Part shown: piece after piece, positions 9,347 to 17,343 of the stretch
Position numbering within the stretch: the stretch's first letter is position 1
Layout: each line of letters begins with the position of its first letter
From: Paenibacillus spongiae
GTDB taxonomy: Bacteria; Bacillota; Bacilli; Paenibacillales; Paenibacillaceae
NCBI RefSeq assembly: GCF_024734895.1
Contig: NZ_CP091430.1
Span: 2,560,501-2,624,500, forward strand
Direction of reading: 5' to 3'
DNA: 64,000 nucleotides
Notes under the pieces: model-generated
What the model saw: only the letters and a program-made list of their open reading frames with translations
Databases searched by the model: none
What the model was told of the DNA's origin: nothing
Program-made: the position numbers and the translations under genes

Positions 9347-10216
9347 ATGAGCATTCAATGGTTTCCTGGTCATATGACCAGAGCAAGGCGGCAAATTCAG
9401 GAGAAGCTGAAGCTGATCGATCTGGCGATCGAACTGCTGGATGCCCGGATTCCGCTTTCAAGCCGAAACCCGATGGTTGATGAAATTTTGCTCGATAAGC
9501 CGAGGCTTATCGTATTGAATAAGGCGGATTTGGCGGATGCCAAAACAACCGAACAATGGATGGCGGACTTCAAGGCTGAAGGACATGCCAGCATTGCCGT
9601 GGATTCCTCCACCGGTACGAAGGTGAATGAAATTCCCGTTATGGCCAAACAGATTCTGCACGAGAAAATTGAACGGCAGATTGCCAAAGGGATGAATCCG
9701 CGGGCGATCCGGGCACTTATCGTCGGGATTCCGAATGTCGGCAAATCCACGCTCATTAACAGGCTTGCAGGCCGCAGTATTGCCGAAACCGGCGACCGTC
9801 CTGGCGTAACGAAGGGGCAGCAGTGGATCAAGGTTGGCAAAGAAATGGAGCTTCTGGACACGCCGGGCATTCTATGGCCGAAATTCGAGGATCAGCTGGT
9901 CGGTTACCGCCTTGCGATGACAGGGGCAATTCGGGAACAGATTCTTAACGTGGAGGATATCGCATTCTTCGCGGTCAAAGAGCTGGTGAAACGTTATTGG
10001 GCGGCGCTTGCCGAGCGGTTTGACTTGGACAAGCCGCCCAGCGATCCGGACGATTCGGATGAAATCGTGCGCGTGATGGAAGAGATCGGGCGCAAGCGCG
10101 GCTGTCTGGTCAGCGGGGGGCGCGTGGACCTGGAGAAGGCATCGGGCATCATTCTGCGCGAACTGCGGGCAGGCAAGCTGGGTCGGATTACGTTAGAGAC
10201 CCCTGACATGATGTAG
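9347..10216 (+). CDS. rbgA: Ribosome biogenesis GTPase RbgA (YlqF)
   Basis: RbgA is a circularly permuted GTPase needed for late 50S assembly, including incorporation of L16. The permuted motif order is visible: G4 NKAD at residue 58 precedes G1 GIPNVGKST at about 127 and G3 DTPG at 171. The 289-residue protein begins [17 protein letters not shown], the conserved family N-terminus. ATG 9347 is preceded by GAGGTGGG. The open frame continues upstream inside lepB, but that part is not coding. rnhB follows, as in B. subtilis. Confidence 0.96.
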   Translation: MSIQWFPGHMTRARRQIQEKLKLIDLAIELLDARIPLSSRNPMVDEILLDKPRLIVLNKADLADAKTTEQWMADFKAEGHASIAVDSSTGTKVNEIPVMAKQILHEKIERQIAKGMNPRAIRALIVGIPNVGKSTLINRLAGRSIAETGDRPGVTKGQQWIKVGKEMELLDTPGILWPKFEDQLVGYRLAMTGAIREQILNVEDIAFFAVKELVKRYWAALAERFDLDKPPSDPDDSDEIVRVMEEIGRKRGCLVSGGRVDLEKASGIILRELRAGKLGRITLETPDMM

Positions 10217-10270
10217 TCGTCAAGGAAGCAAGTGGTTGCTAGTGACCGCGGGGAATGGGGGAGACGCGGA

Positions 10271-10882
10271 ATGCTAACGTACGAAAGGCCGTTATGGGAA
10301 CAGGGCTGCCGCCGGATCGCCGGCATTGATGAGGTCGGCCGCGGCTGCCTGTTTGGTGATGTGGTGGCGGCTGCCGTCATTTTGCCGGAAGGGCTGAAGA
10401 TCGAGGGCATCAATGATTCGAAGAAGCTGTCGGAGAAGAAGCGCGAACAGCTCTATGAGGTGATCCTGTCCGAGGCGGCAGCATGGTCCGTGGCAAGGGT
10501 GGACGCGCGGAAGGTCGATGAAATCAATATTAAGCAGGCCGCCCGGCTCGCCATGAAGCAGGCTGTCATGAAGTTGGACTTGGAGCCTGACTACTTGCTG
10601 GTCGATGCGGAGAAGGTAGAGTGTGAAATTCCTCAGCTTGCCATTATTAAGGGCGATGCGCTGAGCCAGTCTATCGCAGCGGCTTCGATCATAGCCAAAG
10701 TGACCCGGGACCGTCTGTGTACAGGGGAATGGGACGTCCTGTATCCTGCATATGGCATTGCGATACATAAAGGATATGCGACCAAGCTGCATCGGGAGAA
10801 GCTGCTCGAATACGGGCCGAGCCCGATGCACCGAAAGTCGTTTCTGGGTAAGCTTCAGTTGGAACAGCTGCAATTATTTTAA
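10271..10882 (+). CDS. rnhB: Ribonuclease HII
   Basis: RNase HII removes RNA from RNA-DNA hybrids and single ribonucleotides from DNA. Predicted metal-binding residues are present: D20 and E21 in IDEVGRG, D112 in LLVDAEKV, and D129 in IIKGDALSQSIAAASIIAKV. The stretch after the first motif reads GRGCLFGDVVAAAV, where most RNase HII proteins have GRGPLAGPVVAAAV. The protein has 203 residues from ATG 10271, which follows a GGGGGAG site. An in-frame GTG at 10232 would add 13 residues and is possible. The family in Bacillus is somewhat longer at its N-terminus. Confidence 0.94.
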   Translation: MLTYERPLWEQGCRRIAGIDEVGRGCLFGDVVAAAVILPEGLKIEGINDSKKLSEKKREQLYEVILSEAAAWSVARVDARKVDEINIKQAARLAMKQAVMKLDLEPDYLLVDAEKVECEIPQLAIIKGDALSQSIAAASIIAKVTRDRLCTGEWDVLYPAYGIAIHKGYATKLHREKLLEYGPSPMHRKSFLGKLQLEQLQLF

Positions 10883-10903
10883 TTAATAAAAACGTGCAAG
10901 ATG

Positions 10904-10971
10904 AAAGGCCGGTTAGTCGGAACTGCGTTGGAGTGAACGCAGAACGGCTTTTCCGGCCTTATTGTTTTTCT
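10904..10971 (+). terminator. Probable branched terminator after rnhB
   Basis: AAGGCCGG (about 10905-10912) pairs with CCGGCCTT (10953-10960). It encloses a second hairpin, CTGCGTT (10923-10929) with AACGCAG (10936-10942). ATTGTTTTTC follows. The folding is strong, but the T tract starts a few bases after the stem. Confidence 0.6.
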
Positions 10972-11008
10972 TCTAGGAGTATACGACGTAAGAGCGGTGA
11001 TTTATCAT

Positions 11009-11036
11009 TAACGGAAAATGGGCTGCGGACCGATAA
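11009..11036 (+). promoter_or_regulatory. Weak SigD-like promoter candidate upstream of the ylqG-like gene
   Basis: TAAC (11009-11012), 16 bases, then ACCGATAA (11029-11036) resembles the SigD pattern TAAA-N15-GCCGATAT with 3/4 and 6/8 matches. The gene downstream encodes a FliK-C-like protein, which makes a flagellar sigma factor plausible. The match is imperfect. Confidence 0.25.
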
Positions 11037-11127
11037 TAGAGCTAAAGGGAACGGTACGCTGCGGACAAGGATCATCTGAACGAGCGATTCGAATTGTAAC
11101 GGTAACAGGGGAAGGAGTGGCGGCGTA

Positions 11128-13059
11128 ATGAATATCGGACAGCTGATGCGCGGCTTGCTCGGGGAAGCGAAGGCATCGGACGGAAAAGCGCTGGAGCTGA
11201 AGGTCGGTCAAATCGTTCGAGGCTTGATCGTGCAGATGATGGACAATCAGGAGGCGATCGTTCAAATTAACGGGACGCAGATCCGGGCCAAGCTGGAAAC
11301 GCTGCTGCAGGCCGGTCAATCGACGCTGCTGCAGGTTCAGCCGCAATTGGCAAACGGGCAGCTCGTCTTGAAGACGGTCGATCAGCAGGCCGCTGCAATG
11401 CCGCAGGAACGATTGATGGAATGGTTGAAGGCGCTCGGGCTCCCCGATCAGAAGTGGGCCGGCGATCTCGTCCGTGAGCTTCGGCGCGACGGCATGACCT
11501 TGACGCGCGAGCTGAGCAGCCAGTTTCAGCAAGCGTCTGCCGCCAAACCTGCTGGAGCCGATGCGCAGTCCTATATGCAAGCAGCCGCGATTGCGGTGAA
11601 AAGGGGGCTGCCGATGACCGAGGCGACCATCGTGGCGCTTCGGCAAGCACTTGCAGGGCCGCCGGCACACGTATTGCTGGATACGCTGGAGCAGGGGCTT
11701 ACAGCGTGGCGGGGATCGGCCGATGGCGGCGGGGCGCCTGCAGCTGCACAAGCATTAGTGTCGCGTACGCTTACTTTGCTTGCAGAGGGGGCGGCATTCA
11801 TGCGCAGCGCGGCCGCTCAGAGCGAAGCCTTGCAGACGGGATCCCTGAACCAGAACGCTCCCCAGACGGGTGGAACCGGGGCCGGACAGGGCTTGGCGGC
11901 TTCCCAGTCAGCGGCTGTAATATCTTCCCGAGCCGGGACGGCTGGAGGAGCTGCTGCGGCCGCTCAGGCGGCCGTCGCTGCGCTTGGAGCGGCCGCTGAG
12001 CTGGCATCCGATAACCCGGCTGCTGCGAACCAAGGAAGCAGGACGGCAGCGGCCGCTGAGCCTGCCCGCTCTTCGGCTGCCCTGCCGGCTAGCTCCGGCG
12101 GTGGCACTCAAGCCGCTGCACCGGTCTCAGAGCTTCTGCAGGGAACCTCGGCAGCAGCAAGCTTGTCCGGTGCTTCGACGAACTGGATTAACGGGCTTAT
12201 GAAATGGCTTGGCGTCGATCACGAGCGGATGCTGGCTCAATCTGTTCTGATCTCCGGATCGCAGGGCGAACAGCCGGGAGATCCGGACAGCGGGAGAACC
12301 CAAGCTGCGGAAGGAAGAATACTTGCGCAGCACGCTGCAGGAGGGACAGCCGGAACCGCATCTCATGCTGAGAGGGGTGCCGGGCATGTTCAACAGCAGG
12401 GCGAGCGTGCTTTGACGCCCGCGGCAGTAACGCCACCGCTTCCACAGGCCGCTGCGGAGGGCGGCGGCAGTCTGCCTGATTCAGCACCCAAAGGAGCTGC
12501 AGAAACGCTAAAGAGCGCGCTCCTGTCGCTAGTCAGCAGTGATAGTTTACCATCGTCTCTAAAGGATACGGCGCAGCAGCTGGTACAGCAAATCACCGGT
12601 CAGCAGCTGCTTCTGTCACAGGAACGGACTTCTTCCATGTTCACACATGTCACGATGTTCATTCCGCTGAAAGACCAGGACGGCGCCCAGACCGCATCGG
12701 TTCATATTCAAACCCGCCGCGGTAGCAAAGGGGAGCTGGATCCGGATAACTGCAGGCTGCTGTTCGATTTAAATATGAAGACGCTGGGGAGCACGGTTGT
12801 CGATGTCCAGGTTGTCGATAAAATCGTCAGCTTGAATTTATGGAATGATCATCCCGCCATGCCTGAACTGATGGATGCGTCCCGGGAGGAAATGACCGAA
12901 GCGCTGCGGCAGGCAGGTTATCAGCTTCTTACGCTTCGTACGACTCCGCTGCCCGATCGGACCGATGCGGGCTTGCCCACAGCCCAAACGTTCGGGCCTG
13001 GCGCGATACCTGCGGAATGGTCCGCCAAGCCGTATAAAGGAGTCGATTTCCGCGTATGA
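11128..13059 (+). CDS. FliK C-terminal-like protein (YlqG-type), alanine-rich
   Basis: A 643-residue protein of unknown function. Residues to about 190 are folded-looking (NIGQLMRGLLGEAKASDG at the start). About 200-470 is a low-complexity Ala/Gly/Gln-rich linker. The last 140 residues (HVTMFIPLKDQDGAQTASVHI, then NLWNDHPAMPELMDASREEM) resemble the C-terminal domain of flagellar hook-length proteins. It overlaps a small FlhB-C-like gene by 4 bases. This pairing mirrors the FliK-FlhB C-terminal partnership in export switching, but the genes are outside the fla/che operon. The same pair (ylqG-ylqH) lies after rnhB in B. subtilis. The linker DNA holds four copies of a GCGGCCGCT-containing 12-mer. 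RBS GGGGAAGGAG is good. Confidence 0.8.
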   Translation: MNIGQLMRGLLGEAKASDGKALELKVGQIVRGLIVQMMDNQEAIVQINGTQIRAKLETLLQAGQSTLLQVQPQLANGQLVLKTVDQQAAAMPQERLMEWLKALGLPDQKWAGDLVRELRRDGMTLTRELSSQFQQASAAKPAGADAQSYMQAAAIAVKRGLPMTEATIVALRQALAGPPAHVLLDTLEQGLTAWRGSADGGGAPAAAQALVSRTLTLLAEGAAFMRSAAAQSEALQTGSLNQNAPQTGGTGAGQGLAASQSAAVISSRAGTAGGAAAAAQAAVAALGAAAELASDNPAAANQGSRTAAAAEPARSSAALPASSGGGTQAAAPVSELLQGTSAAASLSGASTNWINGLMKWLGVDHERMLAQSVLISGSQGEQPGDPDSGRTQAAEGRILAQHAAGGTAGTASHAERGAGHVQQQGERALTPAAVTPPLPQAAAEGGGSLPDSAPKGAAETLKSALLSLVSSDSLPSSLKDTAQQLVQQITGQQLLLSQERTSSMFTHVTMFIPLKDQDGAQTASVHIQTRRGSKGELDPDNCRLLFDLNMKTLGSTVVDVQVVDKIVSLNLWNDHPAMPELMDASREEMTEALRQAGYQLLTLRTTPLPDRTDAGLPTAQTFGPGAIPAEWSAKPYKGVDFRV

Positions 13060-13373
13060 ACCAGCAGCAAGGAAGCTTTGAACAATCATCGAAGGTTATC
13101 AATCCGCAGAAGAAGGCCGTTGCGCTTAAGTATGAACCGGGTGAGCAGAACGCGCCAGTCGTCGTCGCCAAAGGCCGCGGCAAACTGGCCGAAGCGATTC
13201 TTGAGAAGGCGGAAGAGAATGGCGTTCCTGTACAGCAGGACAGCTCGCTGGTTGAAGTGCTGTCCAAGCTGGACATCGATCAGGAAATACCGCAGGAGCT
13301 TTATTTGCTCGTTGCCGAAATATTAAGCTTCGTCTATCGTTCGGATAAGAAGGCGGGTGACGGGGAGACGTGA
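13056..13373 (+). CDS. FlhB C-terminal domain homologue (YlqH-type)
   Basis: A 105-residue cytoplasmic protein without membrane segments. It aligns by eye with the C-terminal domain of the full FlhB in this window: INPQKKAVALKY against TNPTHFAIALQY, VVVAKGRGKLAEAI against TVIAKGMDFVALRI, then PQELYLLVAEILSFVY against PADLFQAVAEVLAHVY. The Thr and His of the self-cleaving NPTH loop are replaced (NPQK), so autoproteolysis is not expected. The ATG overlaps the stop of the FliK-like gene (ATGA), implying coupled translation. Function is unknown; a competitor or adaptor for FliK-type domains is conceivable. Confidence 0.85.
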   Translation: MNQQQGSFEQSSKVINPQKKAVALKYEPGEQNAPVVVAKGRGKLAEAILEKAEENGVPVQQDSSLVEVLSKLDIDQEIPQELYLLVAEILSFVYRSDKKAGDGET

Positions 13374-13762
13374 ATGCATCATCTTCATCCGGGAAGCCGG
13401 ATTTCCGTAGGGCTATAGGCTCGCTTGGCGAGACCTATGCTGCGGACAGGCTGACAGACGAAGGCTTCGCTATACTTCACCGCAATTGGCGCTGCCGGTC
13501 GGGAGAGCTCGATATCGTCGCCGAACATCGGGGCACGCTTGTCTTTATTGAGGTGCGGACACGTACGGCAGGAGGACGCTTCGGGACGGCCGCGGAATCC
13601 GTCGATCCGCGCAAGCGGCGGCAGGTCCGCTCGATAGCGGAGATCTATATGCAAGCATTCCAATACCGGCGGATGCCCGCCCGATTCGACGTTATCGCGA
13701 TTACCATCGAGCGCAAATCCAACGCCATTATCGAATATAAACATCTTCAAGGAGCGTTCTAG
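13370..13762 (+). CDS. YraN/UPF0102 family nuclease-like protein
   Basis: A 130-residue member of the YraN family, which has a PD-(D/E)XK nuclease fold and no settled function. Visible family motifs are GSLGETYAADRLTDEGF, ILHRNWRCRSGELDIVAEHRG and LVFIEVRTR. The acidic and basic residues Glu, Asp, Glu and Arg fall in the expected ELDIV...FIEVR spacing, with Arg in place of the more common Lys of EVK. The GTG start overlaps the preceding stop codon. The gene ends before a convergent comM, where YraN-ComM adjacency is common in Bacillota. Confidence 0.9.
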   Translation: MNASSSSGKPDFRRAIGSLGETYAADRLTDEGFAILHRNWRCRSGELDIVAEHRGTLVFIEVRTRTAGGRFGTAAESVDPRKRRQVRSIAEIYMQAFQYRRMPARFDVIAITIERKSNAIIEYKHLQGAF

Positions 13763-13845
13763 AAGACGCTGCTTGCGCATAACCGGCAGTCTGATAAGTT
13801 TGCAGCCACGTTTGCCAATCTAATTTGAGATATGTTATCGCATAT

Positions 13846-13904
13846 AAAAATAAGCCGCTTCCTAGCATTTCGCATATTGCGTCTGTGCACAGGAACCGGC
13901 TTAT
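13846..13904 (-). terminator. Intrinsic terminator for comM (minus strand)
   Basis: On the minus strand ATAAGCCGG-TTCCT pairs with AGGAAGCGGCTTAT (arms 13850-13863 and 13891-13904, one mismatch). The arm nearer the end is followed by TTTTTATATG. The plus-strand reading has no T tract. It lies right after the comM stop codon. Confidence 0.75.
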
Positions 13905-13924
13905 ATGAGTTGGAATGGAGGGGG

Positions 13925-15490
13925 TTATTCGTTCGCTGCAATCGTCTGGCGGTCGAGACTGCGATATCCGATAGCCTCGGCAATATGCGGAGCTTCGACG
14001 GTATCACGATGCTCAATGTCGGCAATTGTGCGTGCCAGCTTCAGAATCCGGTCATGGGCGCGCAGACTGACGCCAAGCGTATCGAAGGCTTGCCGGAGGA
14101 GCTTCTCCGCTCCGGCAGTGAGCGCGACGGCCCGCCTTAAGGAAGCGCCAGCGAGTCCGGAGATATGGCAGCCGTTAAGAATGTATCGGGCTTGCTGCCT
14201 CTGATGCGCTTCCTTAACGATCGCGCGCATCTCGGCCGAGTTCAGCCCCGGCTTTAAACCTGCTATTGCGCCTGGACGCGGCACCTCAATGTGCATATCG
14301 ATTCTGTCCAGCAGCGGGCCGGATATTTTGGCGCGGTATCGGGCGATTTGGGAAGAGCTGCATTGGCAGCGCTGGTCTGGCGTATCATGCCCCAAATACC
14401 CGCACATGCAGGGGTTCATCGATGCTGCAAGCAGGAAGTGAGAGGGAAAGCGGAATACGGCTCTGGAACGGGCGATCGTCACCTCGCGATCCTCCAGTGG
14501 CTGGCGGAGCACTTCAAGCGCCGCACGCGAAAATTCAGGAAACTCGTCGAGAAACAGTACCCCGCGGTGCGCCAGCGTAACCTCGCCGGGACGGGGAATG
14601 GAGCCGCCGCCGATGAGGCCGGCTGGCGAAATGGTATGATGCGGCGTCCGGAAGGGACGTTCCCTCATGAGCGATACGACACCGTAAGGAAGCTTGCCTG
14701 CGGCGCTGTATATTTTGGTAACCTGCAGCGCCTCCTCCTCGTCAAGAAGCGACATAATGCCGGGAAGCCGGCGGGCAAGCATCGTTTTTCCGGTGCCGGG
14801 AGGGCCCGACAGCAGAACGTTATGGTTTCCGGCTGCTGCGATCAGCAGCGCCCGCTTCGCATGATGCTGTCCGAGCACATCACCGTAATCGCCATGCCCG
14901 GAAGATGAGAAGCGCTCGTCGCCCGCATCTCCATGAGCCTCGGAGCCGGGATGATACCGCAAGGATTCCCATGCGGCATCCGATTGATTGCAGGCAGCCA
15001 GCTGGTGCAGGTGAGATACGGCGAACAGCTCCATGTTGTCGATGAAAGAAGCTTCCATGGCATTGCCCTTCGGCAGCAGAACGCGCTTCATTCCCGTCAG
15101 CTTGGCCTGCTCCACCATGGCCAGTACGCCGGGTATCGACCGGATCTCACCATTCAATGCGAGCTCGCCGAGGATGAGCGTATCTTGAAACGGCCCGGAC
15201 TGAAGCTGGCTGCTCGCCGTCAGAATGGCCGATGCGATTGCAAGATCAAACGCCGTGCCCTCCTTGCGCAAATCCGCAGGGGCCAGATTAATCGTAATCC
15301 GTTCCAGCGGAAACGTGAACCCGCAGTTCTTGACAGCTGCGCGGACCCGTTCCACTGATTCTCTTACCGCCGGATCAGGCAGCCCGACCACGTTCACTTG
15401 AGGCAAGCCGCTGGCAATATCGGCTTCGACTGCAATTAATCTTCCTTCGACTCCAAACACACTTCCGCTGTAGAGACGCGTATACAACAA
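13925..15490 (-). CDS. comM: ComM/YifB family Mg-chelatase-like AAA+ ATPase
   Basis: ComM is a hexameric AAA+ helicase that promotes branch migration of donor DNA during natural transformation in Gram-negative bacteria. The role in Bacillota is less studied. The 521-residue protein has an N-terminal Lon-protease-like domain (GLPQVNVVGLPDPAVRESVERVRAA, LAPADLRKEGTAFDLAIA). Walker A GPPGTGKTMLARRLPGIM, a Walker B/sensor region (HRGVLFLDEFPEF) and a C-terminal Mg-chelatase-type domain follow. The start is TTG 15490 (or the next TTG), each after GGAGGTG. It is transcribed against its neighbours, with its own promoter and terminator. dprA, another transformation gene, lies 3 kb away. Confidence 0.92.
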   Translation of the reverse strand: MLYTRLYSGSVFGVEGRLIAVEADIASGLPQVNVVGLPDPAVRESVERVRAAVKNCGFTFPLERITINLAPADLRKEGTAFDLAIASAILTASSQLQSGPFQDTLILGELALNGEIRSIPGVLAMVEQAKLTGMKRVLLPKGNAMEASFIDNMELFAVSHLHQLAACNQSDAAWESLRYHPGSEAHGDAGDERFSSSGHGDYGDVLGQHHAKRALLIAAAGNHNVLLSGPPGTGKTMLARRLPGIMSLLDEEEALQVTKIYSAAGKLPYGVVSLMRERPFRTPHHTISPAGLIGGGSIPRPGEVTLAHRGVLFLDEFPEFSRAALEVLRQPLEDREVTIARSRAVFRFPSHFLLAASMNPCMCGYLGHDTPDQRCQCSSSQIARYRAKISGPLLDRIDMHIEVPRPGAIAGLKPGLNSAEMRAIVKEAHQRQQARYILNGCHISGLAGASLRRAVALTAGAEKLLRQAFDTLGVSLRAHDRILKLARTIADIEHRDTVEAPHIAEAIGYRSLDRQTIAANE

Positions 15491-15558
15491 AAAACACCTC
15501 CATCGTTATCGGATGAAGGTGCTTCCTCACAGATCCGTTCGGTTAAATAACTAGTGTC

Positions 15559-15588
15559 ATCATAGTACGGCCGTGCGCGCGCTGTCAA
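15559..15588 (-). promoter_or_regulatory. SigA-type promoter for comM (minus strand)
   Basis: On the minus strand a perfect TTGACA (plus-strand TGTCAA, 15583-15588) is followed after 18 bases by TATGAT (plus-strand ATCATA, 15559-15564). The -35 hexamer contains the TGA stop codon of the upstream minus-strand gene. Confidence 0.8.
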
Positions 15589-15935
15589 TGCTTGTTCAGA
15601 AACGATTTGATTTCGCGCCGCTGCTGTTCGTCATAAGGCACGAAGCCTTCCAGATAACCGGCTATCGTAAAGAGGCTGCCGTCTCCGTCGACATGCTCCT
15701 TAGCGATATTCTGCCCGGAGAGGGCTTCAATCCGTTGAATGATTTCCGTCCGGCAAGTGATAGTCTCGTCGATCAGCTGCTGCTGAGTGAGCTGCTGGGC
15801 ATAAGGAGCAGCACCGGCATTGAAGGAATCGTAATCGAGGTGCGTACCGACATTATCACGCTCATCAATTTTCGGGCAATATATTTCTAAAGTTTGGATA
15901 TAATACAAGTTGGCTCGAGGCTGTGTCGATAACAA
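15585..15935 (-). CDS. Small protein of unknown function
   Basis: A minus-strand frame of up to 116 residues, upstream of comM. I do not recognise the family. The composition is hydrophilic and glutamine-rich (AQQLTQQQLIDETITCRTEIIQRIEAL) with no signal peptide or membrane segment. It ends YEQQ-like: VPYDEQQRREIKSFLNKH. Wobble positions favour G and C as in neighbouring genes, and this supports real coding over the opposite-strand frame at 15573-15890. The start is unresolved: only TTG codons (15935 and 15908) are available and neither has a clear ribosome binding site. The stop codon lies in the comM -35 element. Confidence 0.6.
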   Translation of the reverse strand: MLSTQPRANLYYIQTLEIYCPKIDERDNVGTHLDYDSFNAGAAPYAQQLTQQQLIDETITCRTEIIQRIEALSGQNIAKEHVDGDGSLFTIAGYLEGFVPYDEQQRREIKSFLNKH

Positions 15936-15957
15936 GGTACAGCTAATACGCTGTAAT

Positions 15958-15996
15958 GAGATGAATTCATTTCATTCAATCTCAAATTGAGATGAA
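15958..15996 (+). promoter_or_regulatory. Dyad and direct repeat upstream of sucC
   Basis: ATCTCAA-A-TTGAGAT (15979-15993) is an almost continuous dyad. GAGATGAA occurs twice, at 15958-15965 and 15989-15996. It precedes the sucC promoter candidate by about 55 bases, so an operator function is possible. No known operator was matched. Confidence 0.4.
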
Positions 15997-16026
15997 ACCC
16001 ATATCAAAAAGGAAGAAGTAATTCTG

Positions 16027-16055
16027 CGTAAAAAGTTTCGCAAATATGTTACAAT
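16027..16055 (+). promoter_or_regulatory. Extended -10 promoter candidate for sucCD
   Basis: TGTTACAAT (16047-16055) is an extended -10 element with 5/6 identity to TATAAT. The -35 position (CGTAAA, 16027-16032) is poor, as is common for extended -10 promoters. The sucC ATG is about 58 bases downstream. Confidence 0.5.
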
Positions 16056-16113
16056 GATATCGGTTTGTGTTCACTTACGTAGGATTTGACTGCGGATAGG
16101 AGGATTTTCGTTC

Positions 16114-17274
16114 ATGAATATCCATGAGTATCAAGGCAAAGAAGTGCTCAAGCAGTATGGTGTAGTTGTTCCGGAAGGAAAAGTGGCCTTTACTGTTGAT
16201 GAAGCGGTTGAGGCAGCTAAACAGCTGGGCACGCAGGTTGTCGTCGTGAAGGCGCAAATTCACGCAGGCGGCCGCGGTAAAGCGGGCGGCGTAAAGGTTG
16301 CCAAAAATTTGGACGAGGTTCGCGCATATTCCGAGGAGATTCTCGGTAAAACGCTCGTCACCCACCAAACGGGTCCGGAAGGCAAAGAAGTGAAGCGCCT
16401 GCTGATCGAGCAAGGCTGCGACATTAAGAAAGAGTACTATATCGGGATCGTCGTTGACCGCGTAACCGGCCGTGTCGTTATGATGGCCTCGGAAGAGGGC
16501 GGCACGGAAATCGAAGAGGTTGCGGCGCATACACCGGAGAAAATTTTCAAAGAAGTGATCGATCCGGTTGCGGGTCTGCTTCCGTTCCAAGCGAGAAAGC
16601 TGGCGTTCGCGATCAACATTCCTAACGAGCTGGTCAACAAAGCGGCTAACTTCATGGTTTCCCTCTATACAGCTTTCGTTGAGAAGGATTGCTCCATCGC
16701 CGAAATCAACCCGCTCGTCGTTACCGGCGACGGCAATGTGATGGCGCTTGACGCCAAGCTGAACTTCGATTCCAATGCGCTGTACCGCCATAAAGACATT
16801 CTGGCGCTGCGCGACCTTGACGAAGAAGACGAAAAAGAAATCCAAGCGTCCAAGTTCGACCTGAGCTACATCGCCCTTGACGGCAATATCGGCTGCATGG
16901 TTAACGGAGCCGGCCTGGCGATGGCGACGATGGATATTATCAAATATTACGGCGGCGACCCTGCGAACTTCCTCGATGTAGGGGGCGGCGCTACGAAAGA
17001 GAAAGTTACCGAAGCCTTCAAGATCATTTTGTCCGACGAGAAGGTTAAAGGGATTTTCGTTAATATCTTCGGCGGCATTATGCGTTGTGACGTTATTGCC
17101 GACGGTGTTATCGCAGCTGCGAAAGAGTTGGGCCTTGATCGTCCGCTCGTCGTACGCCTGGAAGGCACGAATGTTGAGCTCGGCAAGAAGATGCTTAACG
17201 AATCCGGATTGAACATCGTGGCCGCTGACTCCATGGCAGACGGTGCACAAAAAATCGTCGCGCTCGTGAAGTAA
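16114..17274 (+). CDS. sucC: Succinyl-CoA synthetase (ADP-forming) beta subunit
   Basis: Beta subunit of the TCA-cycle enzyme that interconverts succinyl-CoA and succinate with substrate-level phosphorylation. The 386-residue protein starts [17 protein letters not shown] and has an ATP-grasp domain ([19 protein letters not shown]). The C-terminal ligase domain contains [17 protein letters not shown]. The start is preceded by GGATAGGAGG. sucD follows 69 bases downstream and completes the heterodimer. Confidence 0.98.
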   Translation: MNIHEYQGKEVLKQYGVVVPEGKVAFTVDEAVEAAKQLGTQVVVVKAQIHAGGRGKAGGVKVAKNLDEVRAYSEEILGKTLVTHQTGPEGKEVKRLLIEQGCDIKKEYYIGIVVDRVTGRVVMMASEEGGTEIEEVAAHTPEKIFKEVIDPVAGLLPFQARKLAFAINIPNELVNKAANFMVSLYTAFVEKDCSIAEINPLVVTGDGNVMALDAKLNFDSNALYRHKDILALRDLDEEDEKEIQASKFDLSYIALDGNIGCMVNGAGLAMATMDIIKYYGGDPANFLDVGGGATKEKVTEAFKIILSDEKVKGIFVNIFGGIMRCDVIADGVIAAAKELGLDRPLVVRLEGTNVELGKKMLNESGLNIVAADSMADGAQKIVALVK

Positions 17275-17343
17275 CTTCTTCACATATCAACGAACATACG
17301 CTTAGCGGCACACGAATTCATATAGGGGATGTGAGTTTCTGAG

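Noticed and set aside
14266..14908. Plus-strand frames inside comM
   Set aside because: They are antisense to the ComM AAA+ core with clear Walker A motif. They have no start context or family motifs.
15573..15890. Plus-strand 105-codon frame opposite the unknown minus-strand gene
   Set aside because: Its codon pattern is not like neighbouring genes, and the complementary frame shows better wobble bias. It has no good start context.
15895..15910. TATAAT on the plus strand near 15899
   Set aside because: No acceptable -35 lies 16-18 bases upstream, and no plus-strand gene begins nearby.
16075..17283. 402-codon minus-strand frame across sucC
   Set aside because: It is antisense to an unmistakable sucC with the full ATP-grasp motifs. 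It reflects the wobble composition and lacks recognisable domains.
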